This document shows positions 1 to 10,770 of a stretch of DNA of 64,000 nucleotides, one piece after another (the stretch's first letter is position 1; each line of letters opens with the position of its first letter). The translations under genes were made by a program, and so were the position numbers. Under the pieces are notes generated by a model that did no database searches, had not been told where the DNA came from, and saw nothing but the letters and a program-made list of their open reading frames with translations. Source of the DNA: Meconema thalassinum (taxonomy: Eukaryota > Arthropoda > Insecta > Orthoptera > Tettigoniidae); NCBI GenBank assembly GCA_946902985.2, contig OX336393.1:48127131-48191130 (forward strand), read 5' to 3'.

Positions 1-218
1 TGGGAGTGTAAAAAATAAAAAGATTTTTGTGTGTTGATGAATGCCAAGGATAATAAAAACGGTAACAACTTCAAGGTAGGATAACATGTCAGATGTTACA
101 CATCATATGCGACTACTGTAAGGCTCGTATCTTTTTTTTATTGTTATTTTCGTTTCGGTCGTATAGGGACCACGAACCAACTTCAATGGTTTGTTATTTG
201 CTGTTCCTTTAGCACTAT

Positions 219-868
219 TTGACTAAAAATTTCTCTTCGTCTCTGATATTGTTTCTTTCCAAAACCTTTTTGAATTCTTGTACCCAGGTTGTTGTTGACT
301 TCTTGTTCCACAGGAATGTGAAGATCTGCTTGGTTAACCTACTGTCATCCATCCTGCACAAATGTCCAAAAATTAGCAATCTCCTCTTCCGTATTGTTTC
401 TGATATGTTTTCTATTTTTCGATATATTTTATCATTACTGTACTCCTTAATTTATTTCAAGAATTCTGCAGTTTTTAAAGGACCTAGTATTTTACGTATA
501 ATATTCTTTTTTCTACTACTTCTAATTTATCCAATGTGTAGTTCAGTACGAGACATTCAGGGATTCCGGTTTGACTACTGTGTTGTTGTGCTGTATTTTA
601 AGATCTTTAGACAAACACTTTTTGTTGTAGGTATTCCTAGTCATGTCATACGCTCTTTCCATCTTTCGTATTTTTTCTTCTACAGCAGATTTTTCCAAAC
701 CATTATCTTGAATAATTTCTCCCAAATATTTGAATCTCCTCACCCTATTTATTTGACCAATTACTGTTACTAAAATTTCTGGAGCATATTTATATATTTG
801 TCACAAATTTGTATTCTTCTACAGAAATGCTTAACCCTGTTTTGTTGGCTATCTCTCCTAAGAGATCA
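219..868 (-). pseudogene. LINE ORF2 fragment A: mid-RT to C-terminal region, decayed
   Basis: Read on the minus strand, this begins with a stretch resembling the RT segment before the thumb (NKTGLSIS, then VTNI). It continues into RRFKYLGEIIQDNGL and a region ending VVKPESL. Frame changes and stops follow toward the low-coordinate end. The KYLG box and the later basic tail are typical of ORF2 proteins of non-LTR retrotransposons, where this part lies after the YADD catalytic site. The catalytic core is absent, so this is a truncated copy. It matches the next fragment in the VVKPESL/VIKPEPL segment, so both come from the same or a closely related family. Clade is not assigned with confidence; an RTE- or Jockey-like LINE is possible. 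Confidence 0.7.
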
Positions 869-883
869 CATCGCTATGTCCAA

Positions 884-1500
884 CTAAGGAGCGTGAGAGA
901 ACTCATTTAGCAAATATATTGATCTTTTCTTCTGCCAAAATCTCTTCATTTGCGCACTGAAGAGTTTCTTCCGTTCTTCAGTCCAAGGTTTCCTGGTGCC
1001 AAAACTGATTTTCTCCGCAAAATTATAGTTGTTGACAACTGTTCTGAATTTGGATCTGTCTTGTATGATTTCCTCCACGTTGCCAACTTCCAGATCTTCA
1101 TCTATTTCCTTAAGCCAGTTGGTCTTGACTTTAATTGGGAGAGCAAGGTTGAGAATTCTCTTCGTCAGTCTGTCATCGGTCATGCCAAGAATGTGGCCAT
1201 AGAAATTTAATATCGCCTTTTCCTGAATGTGTCGGTAATCCTTTCAGAGTGATGATATAGCTCCTGAGACTTCCGTTTCATCCAGATTTCCTCTACGCAG
1301 ATTGGACCAAAGATTTACCTCAATATTTTCCTCTCTGGCTTCTCTATGTCTTTAACAAGAGATCGGCCTCCAACGAGCAAGGTTTCCGAGGCGTATAATG
1401 GTTCAGGTTTGATGACTGTGCTATAATGTCGTAATTTAGCATTCTGGGTTATTGATTTTTGTTGTTGTATCTGTTCCAGGTAATTCTATAGGCCTTCTGT
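884..1500 (-). pseudogene. LINE ORF2 fragment B: C-terminal region
   Basis: On the minus strand, a reading from about 1440 downward gives a segment with VIKPEPLYASETLLVGG. After one frame change comes a basic C-terminal domain starting FYGHI near 1210 and containing MTDDRLTKRI, then TRKPWTEERKKLF and a Lys-rich end near 890. GHI-x-RM followed by TEERK is the usual extreme C-terminus of a LINE ORF2. Fragments A and B lie head to tail on the same strand and overlap in protein content. They are therefore two truncated copies or a local duplication, not one element. Fragment B stops against an (ATT)n run at 1502, where the next element starts in the opposite orientation. Confidence 0.7.
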
Positions 1501-1501
1501 A

Positions 1502-1528
1502 ATTTATTATTATTATTATTATTATTAT
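1502..1528. repeat. (ATT)n microsatellite at the junction of two LINEs
   Basis: About eight ATT units lie exactly between the 5' end of the minus-strand LINE fragment B and the 5'-truncated plus-strand R1-like LINE. The same trinucleotide follows the 3' end of that plus-strand element at 5773. Confidence 0.9.
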
Positions 1529-2563
1529 CACTGCCGCAAAACTAGATTGGCAACAGAGGTAACAACTATCACTCGACCTAGAACTCCCATATGCGAGAAG
1601 GCTGCAAATCATGGAGAAACAATGATTACTGTTATTGAGAGCAGTGTCAATTCCGAAAACAGATCTGCAAATGAAATTGTGGTCATTGAACCTCCCGTGG
1701 AGAAGTTAGCAGAAGATGCCTGGCAAACAGTTCGAACAAGGAAACACAGGGGTCATAGCGGTAAAGTCATTCTGGAGGACGGAAAGGGAGAACTTAGAAG
1801 TAATCATTCTCTTCATCAGATGGGAAATAAAACGAAGGATAGGAGGCGCAACGAGGCAATGGTTATCAAGCCTACTGACGCGAAGACATATTCAGAAGTT
1901 CTCCAATCACTGCGTCAGCAAGCAACATCTGATTGCAGTGGCGTAAACCTTAAATCGATTCGCAGAACGTCAACTGGTGCGGTGCTCCTTGAAATGAAAG
2001 GGAAAAATGGAGATAAAGTTAAGTTCAGGGAGATGATTTTCAAGGCAGCAGAGGGTTTGGGTGAAGTCAAAATGTTGGCTCCTACCATAACCTTGGAAAT
2101 TAGGGATTTGGACTGTCTTACAACAGCAGAGGAAGTCCAGGCAATATTAGAGGACCGGCTTAAGGATAACATGGGTGAAATAAAAGTTACTATTACCAAG
2201 CCCAATTTCAGAGAACAGCGTATGGCCATAGTTGAGGTAAACTCCAATGGGGCAAATGAGTTGCTCCTTGATCAGTATATTAAGATAGGCATGGTTAGCT
2301 GCCGTATTCGGAAAAGGACCAATATGCTGAAATGCTTTCGATGTATGGGCTATGGTCACATGGCAAGACAATGTACGGGTCCTGACAGGTCGAAGTTGAG
2401 CTACAGATGCAGGGGAAAGGAGCATAAAGCTGCTCAATGCACGACTGCCCCAAAATGCTCGATCTGCACGGGAGAAGGCAAGAATGACGACCATGTGATC
2501 GGGTCAGGTATGTGTGCTGTCTTTCGACGTGCATTGGAGAGTGCTAAACAGTTAAAATGCTAA
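1529..2563 (+). CDS. LINE copy 1 ORF1 (Gag-like, zinc knuckle), 5'-partial
   Basis: An open frame runs from the (ATT)n junction to a TAA at 2561-2563. It has no plausible ATG at its start, so the N-terminus is missing. The last third contains three Cys/His knuckles typical of LINE ORF1 proteins: CFRCMGYGHMARQC, CRGKEHKAAQC and CSICTGEGKNDDHVIGSGMC. The first Cys of the second knuckle appears as Arg (YRCRGKE). The protein should bind element RNA and form a ribonucleoprotein. The middle region (DAKTYSEVLQSLR, then SGVNLKSIRRTSTGAVLLEM) aligns by eye with ORF1 of the second copy (DRSFADVLKEIR, SGVDIKSIRKTRSGDVLLEL). The stop overlaps the ORF2 start by 7 nt. Confidence 0.8.
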   Translation, partial: HCRKTRLATEVTTITRPRTPICEKAANHGETMITVIESSVNSENRSANEIVVIEPPVEKLAEDAWQTVRTRKHRGHSGKVILEDGKGELRSNHSLHQMGNKTKDRRRNEAMVIKPTDAKTYSEVLQSLRQQATSDCSGVNLKSIRRTSTGAVLLEMKGKNGDKVKFREMIFKAAEGLGEVKMLAPTITLEIRDLDCLTTAEEVQAILEDRLKDNMGEIKVTITKPNFREQRMAIVEVNSNGANELLLDQYIKIGMVSCRIRKRTNMLKCFRCMGYGHMARQCTGPDRSKLSYRCRGKEHKAAQCTTAPKCSICTGEGKNDDHVIGSGMCAVFRRALESAKQLKC

Positions 2564-5497
2564 GATATCTACAAGGCAGCATCCATCGTAGCAGGGTGGC
2601 TAACGATCTCCTTGTTCTGTTTGCCGCGGAAAAGAATATTGATGTTGTGCTTAATAGCGAACAATATAAGAACAGGGATATTCGATCTTGGTACTCGGAT
2701 GAAAGTGGGACGGCTGCTATATGGGTAGTGGATCCAAGCAGAGTTTTATTGAAAAGTTTGGTGCTGGAAATGGCTTTGTCTGGGTCAAGAGCAGAAATAT
2801 TTCTTATGTAAGCTGTTACTTAACACCCAATGAGTCAATTCGGCAGGTTGAGACCCGACTATCTGCCCTTGAGGATTTCCTAGGTACAGTAACTGGAGGT
2901 ATTCTGGTGGCCGGTGATTTTAATAGTCGAGCAGTTGAGTGGGGCCATAGAAATTTGGAGATGGCTTCTAGGTTGGACTTAGTGCTACTAAATAGCGGTG
3001 ATGTTCCAACATTTTGTCGGCCTGGGCAAAACGGAACCACACCAGACCTAACGTTTTTCTCAGCAGATCTTGCTGCTTACATTGCAGACTGGCATGTAAT
3101 GCTAGATTATAACAACAGTGATCATATATACATCCTCTTTAATACTAGGCCTCGAGGAGGCCTAGTCCATGAAATTCAGATACCGTCTAGATGGAACGTA
3201 GATCATATGGATGGTGAAATTTTTCTTGCAGTAATAGCACAAGGGAAACAAGTTCTGGAGGATTTGTTTCAACATAGACGCGGGTTCTGCAGGGACCCTG
3301 TTTAGGTCGACCATTAATCTCATTGTTAAGGCTTGCGAAGCATCCATGCCCAAAAAGAAGATTTTTCCGAACAAACGGCCAGCTTATTGGTGGAATGTTG
3401 AAATAGCAGAGGCTCGACGAATGTGTTTTCGATTAAGGAGAAGGGCACAAAGGCTCTGTAGAGATTCTCTAGAGTATGTAAATGCGATTGAAGAGTGTAG
3501 AGTGGCGAGGAGGGCTCTTAAATGGGCCATTGCTCAAAGTAAGGCACATAAATGGAACGATCTCATTAACGATCTAGATCAGGACCCATGGGGTTTGGGC
3601 TACAAAGTTGTCAATAAGAAGCTCGGCGGCATTATGGTGTCTACTGCTGCTATGACAGCATCCCAGAAGGAAGCTATTATAGATGAGCTATTTCCTAATC
3701 ATTCAGAGAGATTTCCCGATCACATTCCGGTATTGCATGATGATATTCCGCTATTCACTAGAGACGAATTACAAACTACAGCACGATCTTTTCAGAATAA
3801 GAAGGCACCAGGGCCGGATGGAATTCCTGCTGAAGTATTAAAGGTGATATCCGAAGAGGAACCAGATGTTTTCCTGAACATGTATAATTGTTGTTTACTA
3901 CAGGGAGTCTTTGCGACCCCGTGGAAAATGGCCAGGCTTGTGCGCATGCCTAAAGGCAAAGGAGATCCCACTACTGCTTCAGGTCAGAGACCTCTATGCA
4001 TGTTGGACATGGCTGGCAAACTGTTTGAGAAGATGATTAAAGGAAGGCTTCAGGCATCGATTGTTTCTGCTGGAGGTCTGTCCCCCAAACAATACGGTTT
4101 TGTGAAGGGTAAGTCTACCATCAGCGCCATTGAAGAAGTGGTGATGGCTGTCAGATCCGCTGAGCATGGAAACCACTTTTCTAGGAAAATGTGCTCACTA
4201 GTTACTCTGGATGTGAAAAATGCCTTCAATTCTGCCCGATGGATTGACATAATAGCTGCACTTGAAACAACATTTAACATTCCTCGCTACTTGGCGTCTG
4301 TTCTGAGGAATTATCTTTGAGATCGTTGGATACAGTATGACACAGATGAAGGAGTCGAGTGTCGCAAGGTAACAGCGGGGGCGGCTCAAGGCTCGGTGTT
4401 AGGTCCTGATTTGTGGAATGTAAATTATGACAGCATTTTACGGATGGAGATGCCAGAGGACACTTCTTTGGTACGATATGCTGATGATCTTGTTGTGCTC
4501 ATTATGGAGCGTCCCATGGAGGGTCTGCAACTTAAACTTAATCAGGTAATGCGGAGAGTTTCCACCTGGATTAATGAACATGGTCTCCAACTAGCAGTTC
4601 ATAAAACTGAACTAGTCCTTGCTACTAAGAAAAGAGTTTCACGAGTTGTTCCAATGCTAGTAAATAACCAAGTGATAGAAACAGCTCCTGCTGTTCGTTA
4701 CTTGAGTGTTATGATTGACAGCAAGTTAACATTCTGGAATCATATCAGCAAGATTGCTGATAAGGCTGCTAGGATTGTTAACAACTTGTCGCGGCTCATG
4801 GCTAATATTGGCGGCCCTTCACCCTTGAAGAAGAAATTGCTGATGAGAGTGGCGGAATCAGTTATTCTTTATGGTGCAGAGATTTGGTCAGTAGCTCTTG
4901 GCTCTGAGATGTATAGGAAGCGGATAACCTCTGTTCACAGAAAAGCTGCCCTCAGAATAACTTCTGCCTATCGTACAGTATCTGGAACGGCAGTGCTAGT
5001 AATAGATGGGGCGATACCCATTTACATCCTGGCCAAGGAAAGGCGCCGTATATACTTGCGCAATGGAGAGCATTCTAAGATGCGTGTGAAGAGGGAGGAA
5101 AGAGACAGATCTCTTCTGGAATGGCAGGAAGAATGGGAACGTGAACATCGTGGCAGGTGGACCGCTAGGCTCATCATACAACTGAAGCCATGGTTGTCGA
5201 GGGAACATGGTGAGGTTAATTATTACATTACCATGTTTCTCTCTGGCCATGGTTATTATGGTGCATACCTCCATCGAATGGGAATTTCGCCAAGTTCACG
5301 GTGCCGTTATTGTGATGATCAATGGGATGACGTTCAGCACACGTTCTTTTGCATGCTTGAGGTGGAGAAATCTTCGGATGCTTCTGGAGACAAAAGTTGG
5401 AGTCATTACACCAGACAATGTGGTGGATAAAATGCTCAGCAGCAGAGAAAGTTGGGCACAGATTGCTGTCTACATCTCTGAACTGCTGAAAACATAA
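2557..5497 (+). pseudogene. LINE copy 1 ORF2 (APE endonuclease + reverse transcriptase), frameshifted
   Basis: The product would nick target DNA and copy the element RNA from the nick. It starts at ATG 2557 inside ORF1. The endonuclease includes SEQYKNRD, VAGDFNSRAVEWG (about 2910-2945) and NSDH (about 3115). The RT includes KKAPGPDGIPAEVLK (about 3800), AQGSVLGPDLWN and an intact YADD at 4477-4488. The C-terminus has CRYCDDQWDDVQHTFFC (about 5300-5350). Damage: a frame change near 2750, a second near 3280, an in-frame TGA at 4318-4320 where the sister copy reads Lys and CGA is the likely ancestor, and a third frame change near 5350. The last frame ends ISELLKT at 5497. All conserved blocks except those at the shifts survive, so decay is moderate. 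Confidence 0.85.
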
Positions 5498-5771
5498 AAA
5501 AGAGGAGGAACCGAGAAGATTGGTTGCTGAAGACAGTGAAGATGATGATGAGTAATTTCATTATCCTCACGTTAAATGAGATTGACTGAGACCTCTGGTC
5601 GTAACAGTGGCACCACCCTGAAGTAAGGCTGAACAGGCAGTTCCGGGGTGGCTTTAAGTCAAGTATAGGGTTTGTGGGTTTTTAGTAGGTAAGAATCCTG
5701 CACAGTTGTAAGTCCGGAAGCTTGCAATCTGTCTGTTGAAGATTTCCCCAAGTTTCCCTCTAAAAAGAAGA

Positions 5772-5772
<1 letters not shown>
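5498..5772 (+). promoter_or_regulatory. LINE copy 1 3' UTR with two conserved hairpins
   Basis: The non-coding tail holds two stems that are also present in the second copy. Stem 1 pairs CCACCC (5613-5618) with GGGTGG (5646-5651) around a GAAGTAAGGC-containing loop. Stem 2 pairs GTAGG (5685-5689) with CCTGC (5697-5701) around a 7-nt TAAGAAT loop, with one T-G wobble. In the second copy several paired positions differ on both sides but still pair. In LINEs, 3'-UTR structures of this kind are recognised by the element's own RT at target-primed reverse transcription. That role is inferred here. Confidence 0.6.

Positions 5773-5819
<47 letters not shown>
5773..5819. repeat. (ATT)n tail of LINE copy 1
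   Basis: About sixteen ATT units follow the 3' UTR directly. R1/I-group LINEs often end in simple repeats instead of poly(A), so this can be the element's own tail or a target microsatellite. Confidence 0.9.
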
Positions 5820-6241
5820 GAGATACGTTAGGTGCCATGATTACGATAGTGGTGTTGATGATTTGGTGTGTATAAAATGAGCATTTGCTTGAGAAGAAGG
5901 TATCATTGGTTTGTGCTATAATTGGGAACAGGTCAGTGTACATTTCAGTTAATATAAATATCTCTGTTGTTGGTGCATTATACATTTTTGGTTATTTTAC
6001 GCTTGTATATTGTAATGTCATAACCAATTTGAGGTTAAGCAGTGGTAGTACTCGAAGAGTATCATCGCAGACAAACGAGCTCGAAATATCATCTTTGGCC
6101 CAAGTAGAGGTTAGGGTATTGTTAGTACAAGGTCTTGCCGTAACTTCCAAAGCCGTCTGGTATTAGTAGTAGTTAAGGTTCTGTCGCCAGGAGGCGGCAA
6201 GGGCGTTTAGATCTTACTGTTTTTTAACCCGTAGCATTGCC

Positions 6242-7455
6242 ATGGAGGAAATACTGAGTCAAGGAGCATTGGATGCCGATAAGTTCGCCGTCTTAAGACA
6301 GCAGATATCGGACAATGAAAACAAAGAACAGGAGTATCTTGACATTGCTAAGGCGCTTTTGGAGAGCATTTTGGCTATCCCCCAAAAGAATATGAAGCTG
6401 GAGATTCAAGTTGGGTTGAAAAAATTGCAGGAGGCTTTAGGTGCAGGGAGTACTAGTCGGAGATCCTGGAAGAAAGCCAGAGAGTTGCTGTTGCTTCAAA
6501 AAAGGACCTTTCTTCAAGAGCAGAAGAATTGTCTCCGATATCTTCGGGAAAAATTCCAGAGAACACTGAAAAGGAGGAATGGACAAGAGTTCAACCCAAG
6601 AAGGAGAGGAAACAACAGAGTAATGAAATTGAAAATACTCAGCAGCGAGTAGAAGAGGTTCAAACTGAGGTCATGAACCCTGCTAGAAAGGAAGAAGGGA
6701 AGAGGCCTAAACCAAGAAGGCGCCTTGAAGCTGTTCTTATTCAGCCAGCAAAAGACAGATCCTTTGCGGATGTACTTAAAGAAATCCGTAGCAAGGTCAA
6801 ACCAGAGGACAGTGGCGTGGACATTAAGTCAATTAGGAAGACCAGGTCTGGAGATGTTCTTCTTGAATTGAACAAATCTACGACGTGTGAGGGTCGAGAA
6901 AACCTAAACAAATCGTTGAGAGAGGCTCTTGGTCAGGATGAAGATGTCAAAACTTTGACCCCTCGAATAACTCTGGAGGTGCGGGATTTAGACTCCATCA
7001 CGACAATGGCAGATGTGGAGGAGGCGGTAAGACGGGACATTAAAACACTTAGTGGAGAAGTCAAAATCTTTGTCACGGAACCCAATAGCAGAAGTCAGAA
7101 AATGGCTATTATACATTTAGCAGAGCAAGATGCCCGTAAACTTCTGGAAGAGGGGAGAATGAAAGTGGGATGGATATATGGTAGGGTAAGGGAGAGAGCA
7201 ATGGTAACTCGCTGTTTCCGTTGTCTGTCATATGGACATCTTGCAAGGAATTGTAATGGGCCTGATAGGAGCAAACTCTGTTACAAGTGTGGAGATGCCA
7301 GACATAAAGCATCAGACTGTAAAGGTGAAGCACGATGTGTGCTATGCACGGAGAAGGAGGTTCATGACACCAAACGGAACCATGTTCCTGGTTCAGGCGC
7401 CTGTATAGTGTTTAGGGAAGCTCTCGAGAAGGTTAAAATCGGCAAAAAATGGTGA
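6242..7455 (+). pseudogene. LINE copy 2 ORF1 (Gag-like, zinc knuckle), one frameshift
   Basis: Starts at ATG 6242 in a good context (TGCCATGG). The N-terminal ~85 residues are charged and leucine-rich (SDNENKEQEYLDIAKALLES), with predicted helical or coiled character. The frame changes within the A-run at about 6497-6503. The second frame continues through EEWTRVQPKK to three knuckles, CFRCLSYGHLARNC, CYKCGDARHKASDC and CVLCTEKE...HVPGSGAC, and ends at TGA 7453-7455. The whole protein would be about 404 residues, which shows how much N-terminus copy 1 has lost (roughly 65 residues). The role is RNA binding and particle formation. The single change in a homopolymer could also be a sequencing error, which would leave ORF1 intact. 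Confidence 0.8.
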
Positions 7456-10422
7456 GAGTTCTTCAAGGAAATGTTCACAGAAGTTTGACTGCCAATGATA
7501 TCTTGACGCAATTGGCATTTGAAATGGAAGTGGATATTTTTCTCCTGAGTGAGCAATATCAGAACAGGGACCATCATGGGTGGTTTGCGGACAACCTTGG
7601 AACAGCCGCAATTTTCATTCCAGATCTGGGAAAATATCCAGTGACAGATCAAGGTTCTAAGGATGGTTTCGTCTGGGTTAAGAATGGCACGCTTACATAC
7701 GTGAGCTGTTACTTCACTCCGAACGAGCCCATTGCTGATTTCCAGAACAAGTTGGATAGCCTTCAGGACACATTGCGTGGTATGGGAAATAACCTTATTG
7801 TAGCTGGAGATTTCAATGCCAAGGCCTTGGAATGGGGTATGCCGGATGTACATTCCAGAGGACGTCGTATACTGGAAATGGCTGCAAGGTTAGGATTGTC
7901 GACCGTAAATGTTGGAAATACGCCTACCTTTCGACGACCTGGCTGCAATGGAACCATACCAGATGTGACTTTAGCGTCAGACGATCTTTTGCCAAGAATA
8001 TCTGAATGGCGGGTGATTGAGGACTACACAGGAAGCGATCATCAGTATGTTACTTTCTGTGTACTTCAGCAAAATCGACTACAAAGCGCTGTCATACGCA
8101 CACCATCATACTGGAATCCCACAAATATGGATAAAGAAAGGTTCTTTGAGGTTATACAGAGAGGAATGGTGAAAGTTGAATCGAGTTGCTTTTCATTTGA
8201 GGGGAGAGAGGCGGAGGATAAATGGGTAGAGAACACTATGTTGCTTATTCATCAAGCCTGCAATAAATCCATGTGCAGGAAGAAAACGCGAAAACACAAA
8301 CAGCCAGCATACTGGTGGACGGAGGAAATTCCTGATATGAGGTGACACTGCCTGAGGATGAGACGAAGGGCACATAGAAGAGGCAGCCTTATTCTCCGAA
8401 GACCACAAATCAGCAAGAAAGGCGCTTCGGGATGCAATTAAAAGAAGTAAAGCTGACAAATGGTGGGAAATGGTCAAAGAAGTTGACAACGATCCTTGGG
8501 GAGTAGGATATAAGAAATTATTGAAGAGACTTGGAACTTTTTCTAATCCGATAATGGATGCACACACTATGGACGAAATAGTCAGTACGATGTTTCCGGA
8601 ACATCCGGAGAGGATTGATGAAGCTGATGATTGCATTGATATTGAAGAAATAGCATTGTTCGCCGAGGAAGAATTATTGAAAGCGATTAATTCTATTAGG
8701 AACAAGAAGGCTCCTGGACCAGATGGGATTCCAGCAGAAGCACTTAAGGAGGCAGCAAGAGCTTGCCCGCGACTCCTTTTGAACATGTATAACGCATGTC
8801 TGAAGGCAGGCGTTTTTATTGCCTGCTGGAAGAAGGCCAGACTAGTTCTTATTAGCAAAGGAAAATTGGGAGCAAATTTGCCTTCATCATACAGGTATGC
8901 TGAAACGGCTGGAAAAGGATTAGAAAAATTATTACAGCCTAGAATATTGATGGCAGTTCAATCAGCCGGAGATCTATCTGCCCAACAATACGGCTTTCGG
9001 AAAGGGCACTCGACTATTGATGCTGTGCGGGTAGTTGTAGAGACTGCAAACAGAGCTCAGATGGGTAACCATTACTCACGTAAAGTTACGCTACTTGTGA
9101 CTCTAGATGAGAAGAATGCCTTTAACTCTGCCCAGTGGAGTGACATTTTGGTGGCACTTCAAGATAAATTTAGACTACCGAGATACCTCATGCGGATAAT
9201 GAGGGATTATCTAAAGGACCGTATTTTGCAGTACGATACCGAGGAAGGACATAGGACTAAAAGATTAACCGCTGGGGCAGCTCAAGGATCTATTCTTGGG
9301 CCAGATCTCTGGAATATTGCATACGATGGCCTGCTTCGGCTGAAGATGCCCGAAGATGCAATATTGGTAGGAAATGCTGATGATGTTGCTGCTCTGATTG
9401 TGGCTCGTGATATAGAGCTAGCGCAACTGAAACTCAATCAGGTAATGCGACGTGTCACAGATTGGATGACGGAACATAAGCTGTCATTAGCAGACCATAA
9501 CACGGAGATTGTTGTGCTGACGAGAAGGAGAATTAACACTCTTGTACCAATGCAAGTGGGAGAGACGATGATTAATCCATCAAGGAGTACGAAGTACTTG
9601 GGTGTGACGCTAGATACGAAGCTCACATTCTGGGCCCATATTCAAAGAGTGACGGATAAAGCAGCAAATATCTTGACCGCTTTGAGCCGATTAATGGGTA
9701 ATATTAAAGGTCCGAAGCCTAGCAAACGACGTCTCCTGATGACAACAGTCCAGTCCATATTACTCTATGGAGCTGAGATCTGGGCTGAGTCCTTACGGTT
9801 CGAGAAATATCGTAAAAGGATAGCAGCAGTACAACGAAGAGGAGCACTGAGGATCTCATGTGCATATCGCACTGTTTCAGAGCCTGCTGTTCTAGTGGTA
9901 GCGGGAGTAGCACCAATTGATTTACTTGCCTTAGAGCGCCAGGAAGTTTGGCGCACCAAAGAAGAACTGGACATACACCAGGCAAAGACGTCTGCACACA
10001 ACCATTGTATGGAACGATGGCAACAGAAGTGGGATGATGAGACACGAGGTCGATGGACAAAGAAACTTATTCCGCGTCTGGCTGACTGGGTTGATCGAAA
10101 CCACGGAGAGGTCAATTATTATTTGACACAGTTCCTAACAGGCCATTGATATTTTCGGAGATTCCTGCATCACATAGGCGTGGCTAATAGTCCTTTGTGT
10201 CATTATTGTAATGAAGAGGATGATGCGCTCCACACATTCTTTGTGTGTGAAAGATGGTCAACACATAGATGAGATCTGCAAGCTTCTATAGGGGTAATCA
10301 CGCCGGACAACATCCTACAGATGATGCTCCGAAATGATCAAACATGGAATCAGATAGCTATTTTCATAGAATGTGTCCTGCGCCAGAAGAAGAGGGAAAT
10401 GGATGCGTTCGAACATCCTTAA
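7449..10422 (+). pseudogene. LINE copy 2 ORF2 (APE endonuclease + reverse transcriptase), decayed
   Basis: Starts at ATG 7449 within ORF1. The endonuclease carries SEQYQNRDHHGWF, VAGDFNAKALEWG and GSDHQYVTF. The RT has KKAPGPDGIPAEALK (about 8705), QQYGFRKGHSTIDAV, AQGSILGPDLWN and the catalytic box at 9373-9384. There the usual Tyr codon reads AAT, giving NADD instead of YADD, which should damage catalysis. The C-terminus carries CHYCNEEDDALHTFFVC. Other lesions: TGA at 8343-8345, a frame change near 8375, TGA at 10147-10149 and TGA near 10270. The last frame ends at TAA 10420-10422. The copy is more decayed than copy 1 in the RT core. Confidence 0.85.
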
Positions 10423-10459
10423 GAAAAAATGAAGAAAGAAGAAGTCTGAATGACTAAGT

Positions 10460-10625
10460 AAGCACGACATCACCCTGAAGTAATGCGAGAGCGGTTCCGG
10501 GGTGATGAACACGTCGTGGGAAAAGGGAGGTGGTTTTTAGTGGGTAAGAATCCCACACTACTGTGGAGTGCGGACCCTTCACAAGTGTCTTTTGAAGATT
10601 TTCCACAGTCCCTCGTAAAAAAATA
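10460..10625 (+). promoter_or_regulatory. LINE copy 2 3' UTR with two conserved hairpins
   Basis: Stem 1 pairs CATCACCC (10468-10475) with GGGTGATG (10500-10507), 8 bp. Stem 2 pairs GTGGG (10540-10544) with CCCAC (10552-10556) around the loop TAAGAAT, which is identical to the loop in copy 1. The stretch after stem 2 (GAAGATTTTCCACAGTCCCTC) is also shared in order with copy 1. Confidence 0.65.
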
Positions 10626-10739
10626 TATACAGTATATATATTATTATAATGCTTTACCGTTCCGGAAATATTACTGCTCACGACATTAGTAACACAGCCT
10701 TTATATTCGGTCAAGCAATGTAGCAGCTGAGGTTTGTTT

Positions 10740-10770
10740 GTTGTTTTTGTTGTTGTTGTTGTTGTTGTTA
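10740..10770. repeat. (GTT)n microsatellite
   Basis: About nine GTT units lie in otherwise unassigned DNA. Confidence 0.85.

Larger units (their letters stand above)
1529..5819 (+). mobile_element. R1-like non-LTR retrotransposon, copy 1 (5'-truncated, decayed)
   Basis: Two overlapping ORFs, a structured 3' UTR and an (ATT)n tail form a recognisable two-ORF LINE. ORF1 carries zinc knuckles. ORF2 carries an APE-like endonuclease (GDFN and SDH motifs), a reverse transcriptase with KKAPGPDGIP and YADD, and a C-terminal CCHC-type motif. This arrangement and the SEQY-type endonuclease start are those of the R1/I group of LINEs. The element starts directly after an (ATT)n run without an in-frame initiator ATG, so its 5' end is lost. 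ORF2 has three frame changes and one TGA, so the copy is inactive. A related copy follows at 6.2-10.6 kb. Confidence 0.85.
5820..10640 (+). mobile_element. R1-like non-LTR retrotransposon, copy 2 (decayed)
   Basis: A second two-ORF element of the same group as copy 1 has the same gene order, 7-nt ORF overlap and two-hairpin 3' UTR. The ~420 bases before ORF1 (5820-6241) have no coding signal and are a likely 5' UTR, so this copy may be nearly full length. The exact 5' boundary is not visible. The 3' end runs into AT-rich TATATATTATT near 10620-10650 without a long (ATT)n tail. The two copies are clearly diverged subfamilies, since protein similarity is strong but many residues differ. They are not a recent tandem duplication. 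Confidence 0.8.

Noticed and set aside
219..773. 184-codon plus-strand ORF
   Set aside because: It is antisense to a LINE RT fragment whose motifs are clear on the minus strand.
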